From assembly GCA_023667015.1 (NCBI GenBank), contig JAMPAX010000001.1, positions 758,885 through 822,884 of the forward strand: a stretch of DNA of 64,000 nt. Reading direction: 5' to 3'. Source of the stretch: Muribaculaceae bacterium. Lineage in GTDB: Bacteria > Bacteroidota > Bacteroidia > Bacteroidales > Muribaculaceae. This document shows positions 26,016-33,882 of the stretch, one piece after another (the stretch's first letter is position 1; every line of letters starts with the position of its first letter). The position numbers and the translations under genes were made by a program. A model generated the notes under the pieces. The model saw nothing but the letters and a program-made list of their open reading frames with translations, was not told the origin of the DNA and ran no database searches.

Positions 26016-26586
26016 GTTGATTTCCGCTGATGACGATACTCAATACCGGACTTTGTCCTCCGGCTGTCGTGTCTTCTACTCGCGTCTCGAAGTGGATCGT
26101 CCCTTTGCCGAAGTCGTAAATCTTCACGTTGGTGGGCACCTCTTTGCCTAAGTCTTTGTATATCCTCGCTGTTATCAGCGCTTCGTCGGTTAGCTCCAAA
26201 CTCTGCGTCAAATATGCACACAACTCTTCGGCAAGCAAGTCTCCGGGGCGGGTGTTGCGCAGGCTCACTGATTGCGGACCGGCCAGTCGTACCTCCCATA
26301 CTCCGGGTGCTCCCTCGGTGTCGGTATATAGCGGCTTGCCGCTACCGTCGGTCAGTATCCCCTCGTATGTGTAAGATGCTGAGTCGAGCTCTTCTTCCAT
26401 ATTTATGGCATCGACGATACTCCTTACGGTCATAGCTATGTCATTGTCGGCATGCTTGGGCTCTTCAATAGCTTCTACAGTGTCTTTGACCACTGTGTCG
26501 CTGTCGATGCCGTTCTTTTCGCTATGACACCCCGTGAGGGTTACGGCAATTCCTATTGCAGATATACAGAGTGTTTTAATTCGCAT
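26011..26586 (-). CDS. Predicted lipoprotein of unknown function
   Basis: A 191-residue protein from the ATG at 26586, which starts a clear lipoprotein signal peptide (MRIKTLCISAIGIAVTLTGC, lipobox LTGC). An earlier start at 26637 would pass through a palindromic repeat and is rejected. The mature part is acidic, with TVVKDTVEAIEEP near the N-terminus and a beta-rich region (GVWEVRLAGPQSVSL, KIYDFGKGTIHFETR). I do not recognise the family. It is flanked by repeats on both sides and is probably transcribed alone. Confidence 0.7.
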   Translation of the reverse strand: MRIKTLCISAIGIAVTLTGCHSEKNGIDSDTVVKDTVEAIEEPKHADNDIAMTVRSIVDAINMEEELDSASYTYEGILTDGSGKPLYTDTEGAPGVWEVRLAGPQSVSLRNTRPGDLLAEELCAYLTQSLELTDEALITARIYKDLGKEVPTNVKIYDFGKGTIHFETRVEDTTAGGQSPVLSIVISGNQQ

Positions 26587-26606
26587 AAAATGCTGTTTTG
26601 ATGCCG

Positions 26607-26626
26607 GGGCGCGATTGGTCGCGCCC
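26607..26626. repeat. REP-like palindrome GGGCGCGA-TTGG-TCGCGCCC
   Basis: Perfect 8-base arms around TTGG, just upstream of the lipoprotein gene. It resembles repetitive extragenic palindromes mobilised by IS200-like (RAYT) transposases, but no such transposase is in the window. Confidence 0.65.
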
Positions 26627-26649
26627 ACATCAACCATAAACCATCAACC

Positions 26650-26679
26650 TAACAAATTCGGACATGTCCGAATTTGTTA
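26650..26679. terminator. 30-base perfect palindrome overlapping the stop codon of the peptide transporter
   Basis: Fifteen-base arms with no spacer: A/T-rich ends around TTCGGACA and TGTCCGAA. The TAA of the minus-strand transporter gene (26677-26679) is part of it. It may act as a terminator for the transporter. Confidence 0.7.
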
Positions 26680-28350
26680 TTTAGTTACGCGTTCAAGCCA
26701 TTTCAGCATTCCGAACATTACGCCCATCGATGCTAAGCAGAAGAAGGCAAATACGGCCCAGCATTCCCACTGATAGGGGAAGTTGTTGAGCATCGTTACG
26801 CCCAATGCGATAAACAGGTTGCCGATAGCGGTAGCTGTAAGCCAAAGTCCCTGGCAGATACCCTGCAGATGTTGAGGTGCAATCTTCGATACGAAGGAGA
26901 GACCCAGCGGGGAGATGAACAGCTCTGCGGTGGTCAGGAAGAAGTAGGTCACTATCAATACCCAAGGTCCTACACGCAGTGAGGATTTTACTGCCTCAGA
27001 GAGTCCCTTGAATTCTTCTCCTGAAGGGTAGTTGTTTGTCAACGAGATGGCTGTCAGGAATAGATATGCACAAGCGGTGATAAACATACCTATGGCAATC
27101 TTCTTCGGTGTGGATACTTCTTTGCCGTTCTTTACGAGGGCGTTGAAGATTAGCATGATAATCGGTGTCAGGATAATTACGAAGAAGGGATTGATACATT
27201 GCCAGATTTCGGGAGCAATGGAGGCGGTGTCTACGAAGTCGCGTGCAAAGATGGAGAGTGACTGTCCGTTCTGATGGAAGGAGAACCAGAAGAATACGGC
27301 TACGCCGAGTACTGCATAGAGAGCATACATGCGTTGACGTATCTCTTTAGCGTCGGCCTGTACTTCTGCCTTGGTCTCTTTAGCGTTGTTCTCTTTCTTC
27401 ACAGGGTTGGGAAGTTGCTTCTTGGTGCCGATGAAGACGAAGAGTGAGAGGAGCATGGCTACTACAGAGGCGATGAAGGAGTAGTGTACGCCGGTGTTGA
27501 AGATCTCAAGATAGTTGGTGCAGAAGGCGGCCATGTCGGTCACATGATTGCCGGCAAGCTGAGTGGCATCTGCGAGCTTCTGGAGGTTGTCCATCGATGC
27601 GCCGGTAAGGCCGTGGTTCTGGATATATTCGTGGCAGAGTCGCGGAAGGTCGGAGTTGTAGGCCAGTCCATTGGTCTTCAGGTATGCTTCGCGAAGCAGA
27701 GGTGCAATGAAGGGGGCGATAACACCGCCGATGTTTATGAATACGTAAAAAATCTGGAAGCCGGAGTCACGACGTGATTTTGCCAGTGCTAAGGCTTCGG
27801 GTCCTTTCTTGGCGGCATCGGCTTCGAAGTTGTCATACATCTGTCCTACGATTGCCTGTAGGTTGCCTTTGAATAGTCCATTGCCGGAGGCGATGAGCAG
27901 AAGGGCAAAGCATGTCAGGATAAGTACCCAGGTGGCTACATTCCCGGCATCGCCGCCGAAGACGGGAACGGCGAGTATGGCATATCCTCCGGCCATCACC
28001 AACAGTCCGGCCATGATGGTGCCTTTATAGTTCTGCAGTTTGTCGGCAATGACACCTCCCGGCAAGCTTAACACATAAATCAGGAAGTAGAAGACTGCAT
28101 AAATCCAGCCGGCGGCATCATCGGAGATGCCGAACTTGGAGCAAAGGAACAGCAACAGTACCGCATTCATGATGTAGTAGCCGAAGCGTTCACCCATGTT
28201 GGAGAGGGCTGCTGCTATAAGCCCCTTGGGATGGTGCTTATGGGCCGCTACTGCGTAATAGATGATGAACGGCGATACTACAATGAGTACGCACACCAGC
28301 ATGAGCACCATGCGGTTGTTCATCCATTGGTCTTGAAGAAATTGTATCAT
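26677..28350 (-). CDS. Proton-dependent oligopeptide transporter (POT/PTR family)
   Basis: A 557-residue inner-membrane protein with about 12-14 helices. The POT signature appears near residue 50 (SNMGERFGYYIMNAVLLLFL, containing the proton-coupling ExxERF-like pattern). FQIFYVFINIGGVIAPFI is a second conserved segment. It would import di- and tripeptides with protons. A long insert of about 60 residues between helices 6 and 7 (LREAYLKTNG...TNYLEIF) is typical of Bacteroidetes members. It appears to be a single-gene unit. Confidence 0.9.
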   Translation of the reverse strand: MIQFLQDQWMNNRMVLMLVCVLIVVSPFIIYYAVAAHKHHPKGLIAAALSNMGERFGYYIMNAVLLLFLCSKFGISDDAAGWIYAVFYFLIYVLSLPGGVIADKLQNYKGTIMAGLLVMAGGYAILAVPVFGGDAGNVATWVLILTCFALLLIASGNGLFKGNLQAIVGQMYDNFEADAAKKGPEALALAKSRRDSGFQIFYVFINIGGVIAPFIAPLLREAYLKTNGLAYNSDLPRLCHEYIQNHGLTGASMDNLQKLADATQLAGNHVTDMAAFCTNYLEIFNTGVHYSFIASVVAMLLSLFVFIGTKKQLPNPVKKENNAKETKAEVQADAKEIRQRMYALYAVLGVAVFFWFSFHQNGQSLSIFARDFVDTASIAPEIWQCINPFFVIILTPIIMLIFNALVKNGKEVSTPKKIAIGMFITACAYLFLTAISLTNNYPSGEEFKGLSEAVKSSLRVGPWVLIVTYFFLTTAELFISPLGLSFVSKIAPQHLQGICQGLWLTATAIGNLFIALGVTMLNNFPYQWECWAVFAFFCLASMGVMFGMLKWLERVTK

Positions 28351-28398
28351 AGATTTTAAGGTTTGATGTTTCTCATTTTATTCGAGGTAAACCCCGTA

Positions 28399-28426
28399 CG
28401 TGGGGACGCACGGTCCGTGTGTCCTC
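28399..28426. repeat. REP-like palindrome GGGGACGCACGG-TCCGTGTGTCCTC
   Basis: An imperfect palindrome between sufE and the transporter. It belongs to the same sequence class as the paired repeats at 33710-33782 (GGGACGCACGGCTCGTGCG). Confidence 0.6.
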
Positions 28427-28433
28427 AAATTAT

Positions 28434-28865
28434 TTATTTTCCTGCTTCCGAAATGGCTTGGAATGCTATTGCATAATTTTTCATTTGTTTCACCATAGCC
28501 AACAGGCCGTTGCTACGTGTGGGGCTCAAATGGTCGCTAAGTCCAATCTTGGCAATGAAATATAGCTGCGCATCCAGTATCTCTCGCGGCGTATGGTCGG
28601 AAAGCACTCTGAGAAGCAGACTGACGATACCCTTGACTATCAGTGCATCGGAATCGGCTTCGAAATGAATCTTCCCATCTTCAAGGTTGGCTGTGATCCA
28701 TACGCGGCTCTGACAACCCTCGATGAGATTTTCCGGTGTCTTGGCACTTTCAGGTAATGGCGGGAGTGCCTGTCCCAGTTCTATTATATAAGCATATCGG
28801 TCCATCCAGTCTGTAAGGTCCGCAAACTCATCGATAATTTCGTCTTGTATCTGATCTATACTCAT
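28434..28865 (-). CDS. sufE: SufE family Fe-S cluster assembly protein
   Basis: A 143-residue protein with the SufE fold. The key loop NLIEGCQSRVWITANLEDG (about residues 66-84) carries the Cys that takes sulfur from SufS, and SDALIVKGIVSLLLRVLSDHTPREIL is also typical. SufE stimulates the cysteine desulfurase SufS in Fe-S cluster assembly. sufS is not adjacent. It has its own strong promoter (28921-28891). Confidence 0.92.
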   Translation of the reverse strand: MSIDQIQDEIIDEFADLTDWMDRYAYIIELGQALPPLPESAKTPENLIEGCQSRVWITANLEDGKIHFEADSDALIVKGIVSLLLRVLSDHTPREILDAQLYFIAKIGLSDHLSPTRSNGLLAMVKQMKNYAIAFQAISEAGK

Positions 28866-28890
28866 GGGTAAGTAATGATAAAGATTTTGA

Positions 28891-28921
28891 CAAAATTAAC
28901 ACTTTTTTATTAATCTCCAAA
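28891..28921 (-). promoter_or_regulatory. Promoter of sufE
   Basis: On the minus strand TTTG (28921-28918) is followed after exactly 19 bases by TAATTTTG (28898-28891), a complete consensus match. The ATG is at 28865. Confidence 0.75.
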
Positions 28922-28927
28922 AAATAG

Positions 28928-29005
28928 TTGGAAGGGCGATTTGCAATCGCCCCATACTTGCATAGGCATCCCGCCTGTAAGGGGCGATTGCAATCGACCT
29001 TCCAA
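28928..29005. repeat. Paired REP-like element with inverted ends
   Basis: The left end (28928-28953) and the right end (28981-29005) are inverted copies of each other with few differences. Each end is itself a palindrome (GCGATT...AATCGC). The pair flanks 27 bases of unique sequence, like a REP doublet. It lies between the divergent sufE promoter and the terminator of the next gene. Confidence 0.75.
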
Positions 29006-29009
29006 CAAA

Positions 29010-29035
29010 AAAAAGGCGCCCGGTGGCGCCTTTTT
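29010..29035 (-). terminator. Intrinsic terminator of the 29061-32510 gene
   Basis: GGCGCC arms around CGGT with flanking A and T tracts (29010-29035), directly downstream of the minus-strand gene. Confidence 0.85.
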
Positions 29036-29060
29036 ATTTGGGGTTAATTTCTTTGGGGAA

Positions 29061-32000
29061 TTATTTTACGAGTACTTTCTTGCCGTTGATGATGTAGAGA
29101 CCCGGAGCAAGTGTCTTCAGTGTCTCAGCCTCAACGTTCTGGAATACGCGGATACCTGTAAGAGTGTAAACAGTGTAGAGAGCCTCGGCCTCAACGCCGT
29201 CAACACCGGTTTCCTCACCTTTGACTACTAAATTGATGGATGTCTTCGGCAGGTTGACGCGAGTGGACTTGCCATCTACATCATCTGTCCAGTATACAAG
29301 ACCACTGGAAAGTTCCAGTCTGTAGTTGCCGGGGTAAAGTGCGGTTATACCGTTCTGATATGGAGTCTTCAGTGTATAAGTCTTGCTATTATTGTCAACC
29401 TTTTTGGATGAGTATGTATTAACCAAAACTTCTGTACGGGTGTCGTCATTATAGTATAGCTTGACGCTACCGCTGATATTCCAGCTTTTGGGAGTATCTT
29501 CAAAGGTGATGGTGAATGACTCAAGATCTTTTGCTGTAACGTTGTTTGTGTCGAAAGAGAACTTGGGTTCGCGACCGGTGTTCTGCGGTGCGGACATCTT
29601 CAGGTCGTTAATCTTCACCTCTTCGTTGGCCCATTCCTTACCATTGTATACGAGGTTGTAGGAGCTTGCGGGTACTTCGAGAATAACAGCTGTATACTCG
29701 CTTGCGGGCTGCTTGGTAATCGGAGTGACAGGTGTCAGAATTACCTTGTTACCGTCGGAGGTGATGTTAAGCTTGCCTGCCTCGGTGGGGTTGGTGGATC
29801 CGAACCACAGTGTTGCCTGTGCACCTTCGTTTACAACAACGTTCTCGCAACCTTCATAAGTGAGGGTAACGGTGGGGAAGGGGTTGTAGGATCCGGCAGC
29901 GGGAGTGTAAGTATACTTCTGTACAGGTGCGTTGGCATCAATACCGCCGGTTACTGTGAAGTTGTATTTGTATGTGCCGGGAGTATTATCAAGATTCTCG
30001 AACTCTTTCCATGTAGCGTATGTATCATCTGTCAGCTGCGTACGGAAGAAGTTCCATGGCATTTCGAGTACATAGTCGCCATTTCTCTTGATAGGTTCGA
30101 GTCCGCCATTGCGGAGGTCAAAGTAGATGTATCCGTTGCGGTAGTATGGGAGAGATCCGGCAGGTGTTGTGCCGTCAATAAGGGCGGTGCCTTCAGCGTT
30201 AATCTTCGGTGAGTTCAGCGGGAAGGTAGCTACCTGTTCCTTGTTCTTGCCGTCTACACGGTAAAGAACTGCGGAAGCGTCAGCACCCTGAATTGCGATT
30301 GCGGAAACAGCACCTAATCCGTCGTCGTCGTTCTTTGCTTCGCGGAAGGTTGTCTCGTTGAGGACGGTCTTGCTGTCGTATGGTAGGAGCTTGATGATTG
30401 AAAGTGCCTTGTCGAACACAACTGAGGCATTGTCACCGCTGGGGTCGGAAAGGCTAACCTTGGCTGTCGGGGTGAATGTACCGATACCGATAGTGTAGTT
30501 GAAGTTAGCTGCACCGAGCTTGGTGTCGCCGTCCATGAAGAAGTCTGCAGGTACTTTTACAGTGTAGAGACCATCTTCGTCGCGCATGTCGGAGCCGAAA
30601 CGCAGTGTCACTGTGCCACCACCGCCGAAGCCTGCGGAGCCTTCTGATACTTCTGCAAATGCTTCATCCTTATATGTAGCTGTTGCGGGTATTTCCATGA
30701 GAATCTTACCACCCTTCACAAGCTGAATCTTACCGGTGCAAGCGCGGTTAATCTTCAGAGCTTCAGTTGTGGTGTAAATTACTTCGTTCATGCCAAAGTC
30801 GGTCTGGGAAAGAATCATAGGTGCGTTCTCCTGCGGGAAGCTGCCGGTTACGTAGGTGCGGAAGGTGTCGCCCTCTACGAGCTTGGAGTTGATGGAGAAG
30901 TTGAAGGAGATTTCTCCCATTGTGGTGCCGTCTACCTTGAAGCTGTCTTTGCCGAAGACTACCTTATAGGTGCCGTCTGCAAGAGCTGGAAGGTCAGGGT
31001 CAGCCTGGAAGGCGAAGGTGAAGGTGTTGTTGTTGGAGCTCCGGAGCACGAAGTTCTTGGAAATATCTACCTTCGACTCTGTAGTTACAGTAACTGAAGC
31101 TGTGCTGAGAAGTTCTGTTGTCTGAGCGTTCGGGAAGCTGATGCTCATGTTGGTGAAGCTCTTTACGGTCTCGTTGTTGGCCGGGAAGAGTACATAGTCT
31201 GTAGGTGATGTGTTCCCCTCAATGATAAGTGTAAGGTTCAGAGCGGGACTGTCTTTCACAGTGCCGTTAGCCATGGTCAGCTTGAACAGACCGGCCTTGA
31301 AGCTGTATACGTATGTTCCGGCTTCAGTCACGGGTGTAGGATAGTTGAAGGTCAGATGATTCTGTTTTGTATCCCATGTGCAGCGGGGCATGTTCTTGGT
31401 CGCGATTACTACGTTGTCCTTTGTAGCCGTAAACCAAGTATCATCCATCTCGTCGTTGAGATCCCAACTTATGATGTTGCCGAAATCAAGAGCAAAGGAG
31501 CTGATCTCTTTTACTTTCGACCCGGTTGACGGGGTGAAGGTGAATGTCGGTTCAATCTCGGGAATCACCAGTGTGCCTACTATCGCCGGGTTTGGAATCA
31601 CAGTGCCGTTAGCAAGAGTGATGTCGAGGAATCCCTCGGGAATTCTGAAGGTGTATGTGCCGGGAGTTGCCAGCATGTTGCCTTGGCGGAAGCTGAACTG
31701 GAAGAACTGGTTTCTTCCGGTGCATGTCGGGTTGAGAATGATGTCTACACCGGGTGTGGAGCATGTAACGCTGCCTGCCCAATCATCGGTGGTCTCAACC
31801 TTGTTGCTGAATTTGACTTTGCTGTCTTCGGGGAATTCAACAATCCAGGAGGTAATATCATCAACTACTGTTCCATTGGCGGGATCAAGTGTCCATTTCA
31901 GCAGGTCGTTTCCTGTCTGTCCAACTTTCTTGTAGATGGCTACAGGTTGGTTGGAGTCCTCAAGGAACTGGAATTCAAACTGATTAATCTTGAACAGACC

Positions 32001-32510
32001 CAGAAGGTCGTGCTTGTCGCGTGAAGGGTCATTGATGTCAACGTCACCCTCAGCGAAGATGCTTGCTACAGCGGATTGGGAATCTCCGCGAGCCGCAGCC
32101 TGTGATGCTGTCAAGAATTTGATGGTCAGAGGTGTTGGATCGGAAGTGAGAGTCAGCGAACGACGTCCTACTTCTCCCGGTGCAAGATAGCCTGTCTGTG
32201 TGCCGTTGATCTGCTTGAAGGCGTAGGTATCCTTGCCTTTTACCTGTCCGGCATATTGAATTGTGAAAATCGCAGCGCCTTCAGGTGTACCCTCGATGGT
32301 GTTCCTGTCGGCGTAGGAGGCTTCTACTCCGTAGCGGGAGATTGCGCCGTCGCCACTGGTGGACATCACCCATTTCAGATGGGGTGCGCCAATGACGTAT
32401 TCTACGCCTTCTCTCAACTCTGAAGCTGAAGTGACCTTCTGCCACTGGGCGTTGGCGGTCATTGTGCCGAGCCCTACTACTGTGGCAAGTGCCAGTAATG
32501 TTTTCTTCAT
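29061..32510 (-). CDS. Large secreted beta-sandwich repeat protein with T9SS-like tail
   Basis: An 1,149-residue protein with a signal peptide (residues 1-21, LLALATVVGLGTMTANA). The body seems to consist of repeated beta-sandwich domains of about 100 residues. Similar phrases recur, such as FTFTPSTGSKVKEISSFALDFG, DYVLFPANNETVKSFTNMSISF and YTYTPAAGSYNPFPTVTLTY. The last 50 residues (YTVYTLTGIRVF...LAPGLYIINGKKVLVK) closely resemble a T9SS type A sorting domain and match the tail of the 678-4514 protein. I do not recognise a catalytic domain; a structural or adhesive surface role is the best guess. It has its own promoter and terminator. Confidence 0.8.
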   Translation of the reverse strand: MKKTLLALATVVGLGTMTANAQWQKVTSASELREGVEYVIGAPHLKWVMSTSGDGAISRYGVEASYADRNTIEGTPEGAAIFTIQYAGQVKGKDTYAFKQINGTQTGYLAPGEVGRRSLTLTSDPTPLTIKFLTASQAAARGDSQSAVASIFAEGDVDINDPSRDKHDLLGLFKINQFEFQFLEDSNQPVAIYKKVGQTGNDLLKWTLDPANGTVVDDITSWIVEFPEDSKVKFSNKVETTDDWAGSVTCSTPGVDIILNPTCTGRNQFFQFSFRQGNMLATPGTYTFRIPEGFLDITLANGTVIPNPAIVGTLVIPEIEPTFTFTPSTGSKVKEISSFALDFGNIISWDLNDEMDDTWFTATKDNVVIATKNMPRCTWDTKQNHLTFNYPTPVTEAGTYVYSFKAGLFKLTMANGTVKDSPALNLTLIIEGNTSPTDYVLFPANNETVKSFTNMSISFPNAQTTELLSTASVTVTTESKVDISKNFVLRSSNNNTFTFAFQADPDLPALADGTYKVVFGKDSFKVDGTTMGEISFNFSINSKLVEGDTFRTYVTGSFPQENAPMILSQTDFGMNEVIYTTTEALKINRACTGKIQLVKGGKILMEIPATATYKDEAFAEVSEGSAGFGGGGTVTLRFGSDMRDEDGLYTVKVPADFFMDGDTKLGAANFNYTIGIGTFTPTAKVSLSDPSGDNASVVFDKALSIIKLLPYDSKTVLNETTFREAKNDDDGLGAVSAIAIQGADASAVLYRVDGKNKEQVATFPLNSPKINAEGTALIDGTTPAGSLPYYRNGYIYFDLRNGGLEPIKRNGDYVLEMPWNFFRTQLTDDTYATWKEFENLDNTPGTYKYNFTVTGGIDANAPVQKYTYTPAAGSYNPFPTVTLTYEGCENVVVNEGAQATLWFGSTNPTEAGKLNITSDGNKVILTPVTPITKQPASEYTAVILEVPASSYNLVYNGKEWANEEVKINDLKMSAPQNTGREPKFSFDTNNVTAKDLESFTITFEDTPKSWNISGSVKLYYNDDTRTEVLVNTYSSKKVDNNSKTYTLKTPYQNGITALYPGNYRLELSSGLVYWTDDVDGKSTRVNLPKTSINLVVKGEETGVDGVEAEALYTVYTLTGIRVFQNVEAETLKTLAPGLYIINGKKVLVK

Positions 32511-32571
32511 AAGAAAAGATGTTGGTTAATATGAATGTTTATTTGTGAAAGTATTCGTGCTTTCTTGCCAA

Positions 32572-32601
32572 CAAAGATAGACAATTTTTTTAATCAACAA
32601 A
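32572..32601 (-). promoter_or_regulatory. Promoter of the 1,149-residue secreted protein gene
   Basis: On the minus strand TTTG (32601-32598) is followed after 18 bases by TATCTTTG (32579-32572), leaving a leader of about 55 bases. The rest of the gap to 32831 is very AT-rich. TACTTTTG near 32790-32797 on the plus strand may be the promoter box of the GYF_2 gene. Confidence 0.7.
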
Positions 32602-32831
32602 AACTTTTGTCCAATATTTTTGATTATTGTTTCCTTTTCGTCTTCACTCTCTCAGAATTTATTTCTTTGGCTTTTCGCTTTTGCCTTTCTCCTTATTCTG
32701 AATTTATTTTCTTTTTTAGTTATTTTACTCAAATATTTTAATTTTTAAAGAATTTTACTGACTGATATTATTTTTCTTCATTATTTTTTGCTACTTTTGC
32801 ATATCCCCTTTAACTTATAATATCACGTAAA

Positions 32832-33629
32832 TTGGAAAATAAGTATTTTATCGCCGTTAATGGCCAACAGCAGGGACCTTTCTCTGAGGCTCAGCTCTCT
32901 TCTCAAAATATCTCTCCCGAAACTTTAGTATGGTATCTGGGGCTCGCTACATGGACCCCGGCTTCCCAACTACCCGAACTCGCTCATCTGTTTGTCCAGA
33001 CTCAGCCTGCCTATCAACAGCCTGCCCAGCCCGCGTACCAACACCCCGCTCAGCCCGCGTACCAACAGCCCGCTCAGCCCGCGTACCAACAGCCCGCTCA
33101 GCCCGCTTATCAGTATTTTATCGCCATCAATGGGCAGCAACTTGGTCCCATTGACCCCTCCCTTTTCTCTCAATATGGTGTGACTGCCGATACAATGGTT
33201 TGGCGCGAGGGTATGGCTTCCTGGCAACCGGCCCATATCCTTCCGGAGCTTGCTCCTTATATTAATATTAATGCTCAACCTGTTCAATCTTATGGCCAGC
33301 AACCTTCTCAGCCCTATGGTCAGCCGGGCTACGGCCAACAACCCGGGGGTGTTCCCGCTCAGCAGCACACCAACTGGCTCCCCTGGGCTATCACCGCTAC
33401 TATCCTCGGCTTCTTATGCGGCTGCTTGGGTATGATTTGTGGTATCGTTGGTTGGGTTTATGCCTCCAAAGCTAATGAGTATTATGCCGCCGGCCAGACT
33501 GTCCTCGGCGATGACAAGAATACTTCTGCCAAAACCTGGACCATCATCGCCTTAGTCCTCGTAGGCATAGGTGCCATCTGCAGCTTCTTCTACATGGGTG
33601 CCGTAATGGCCGCTCTGGAATCCCTTTAG
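32832..33629 (+). CDS. Membrane protein with two GYF_2 (DUF4339) domains, Pro-Gln repeat and CD225-like helices
   Basis: A 265-residue protein with a TTG start (MENKYFIAVNGQQQGPFSE). Two GYF_2 domains (about residues 4-52 and 95-143) share GPFSEAQL/GPIDPSLF and the MVWxxGMASWxPA pattern. Between them are five PAYQ(Q/H)PAQ repeats. After a Gly/Gln/Tyr-rich linker come two membrane helices (about 178-205 and 233-260) in a CD225/DUF4190-like arrangement. GYF domains bind proline-rich peptides, so the protein may recruit partners at the membrane. The role is unknown. A related gene follows at 33883. Confidence 0.85.
   Translation: MENKYFIAVNGQQQGPFSEAQLSSQNISPETLVWYLGLATWTPASQLPELAHLFVQTQPAYQQPAQPAYQHPAQPAYQQPAQPAYQQPAQPAYQYFIAINGQQLGPIDPSLFSQYGVTADTMVWREGMASWQPAHILPELAPYININAQPVQSYGQQPSQPYGQPGYGQQPGGVPAQQHTNWLPWAITATILGFLCGCLGMICGIVGWVYASKANEYYAAGQTVLGDDKNTSAKTWTIIALVLVGIGAICSFFYMGAVMAALESL
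33005..33108 (+). repeat. 24-base tandem repeat within the GYF_2 gene
   Basis: Near-identical units of CAGCCCGCGTACCAACAGCC plus CGCT encode PAYQQPAQ about four to five times. The DNA-level identity is higher than needed for the protein repeat, so recent copy-number change is likely. Confidence 0.8.
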
Positions 33630-33709
33630 AACAGTCTTCCAAAGCCCACAATACCCCACAAGGTCCCTCCCCAAGAGGATGTTTCATAAATCGTATTATC
33701 AATAGAACG

Positions 33710-33782
33710 TAGGGACGCACGGCTCGTGCGCCTGCTTATAGTCAATATGTTATAATTGGATGCACGAGCCGTGGCGTCCCTA
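33710..33782. repeat. Paired REP-like element upstream of the second GYF_2 gene
   Basis: TAGGGACGCACGGCTCGTGC at the left and an inverted copy ending GTCCCTA at the right flank about 25 bases. Each half is itself palindromic. A possible ATG at 33760 lies inside it and is not a credible gene start. Confidence 0.75.
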
Positions 33783-33882
33783 TGTCCTGATTAATGATAC
33801 AGCCCCTTGTGGAGCGGATCCCAAAACCCTCAAAATACCCAATATTCCCAAATTCTATCTCCTGGTTCCTAATTTAAATAAG

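Noticed and set aside
28928..29005. CRISPR-like repeat pair
   Set aside because: Only two inverted, not direct, copies are present and there are no cas genes; it fits a REP doublet better.
31683..32024. Plus-strand ORF with a ferredoxin-like CxxCxxxC pattern (CGACNAACP)
   Set aside because: It is antisense to the 1,149-residue secreted protein, lacks a second cluster motif and has no promoter or ribosome site.
33005..33108. CRISPR array suggested by evenly spaced direct repeats
   Set aside because: The units are contiguous 24-base tandem repeats without spacers, within an open reading frame.
33760..33882. N-terminal extension of the second GYF_2 protein from the ATG at 33760
   Set aside because: The ATG lies in a REP-like palindrome, and the extension has no similarity to GYF_2 starts; the GTG at 33883 aligns with the family.
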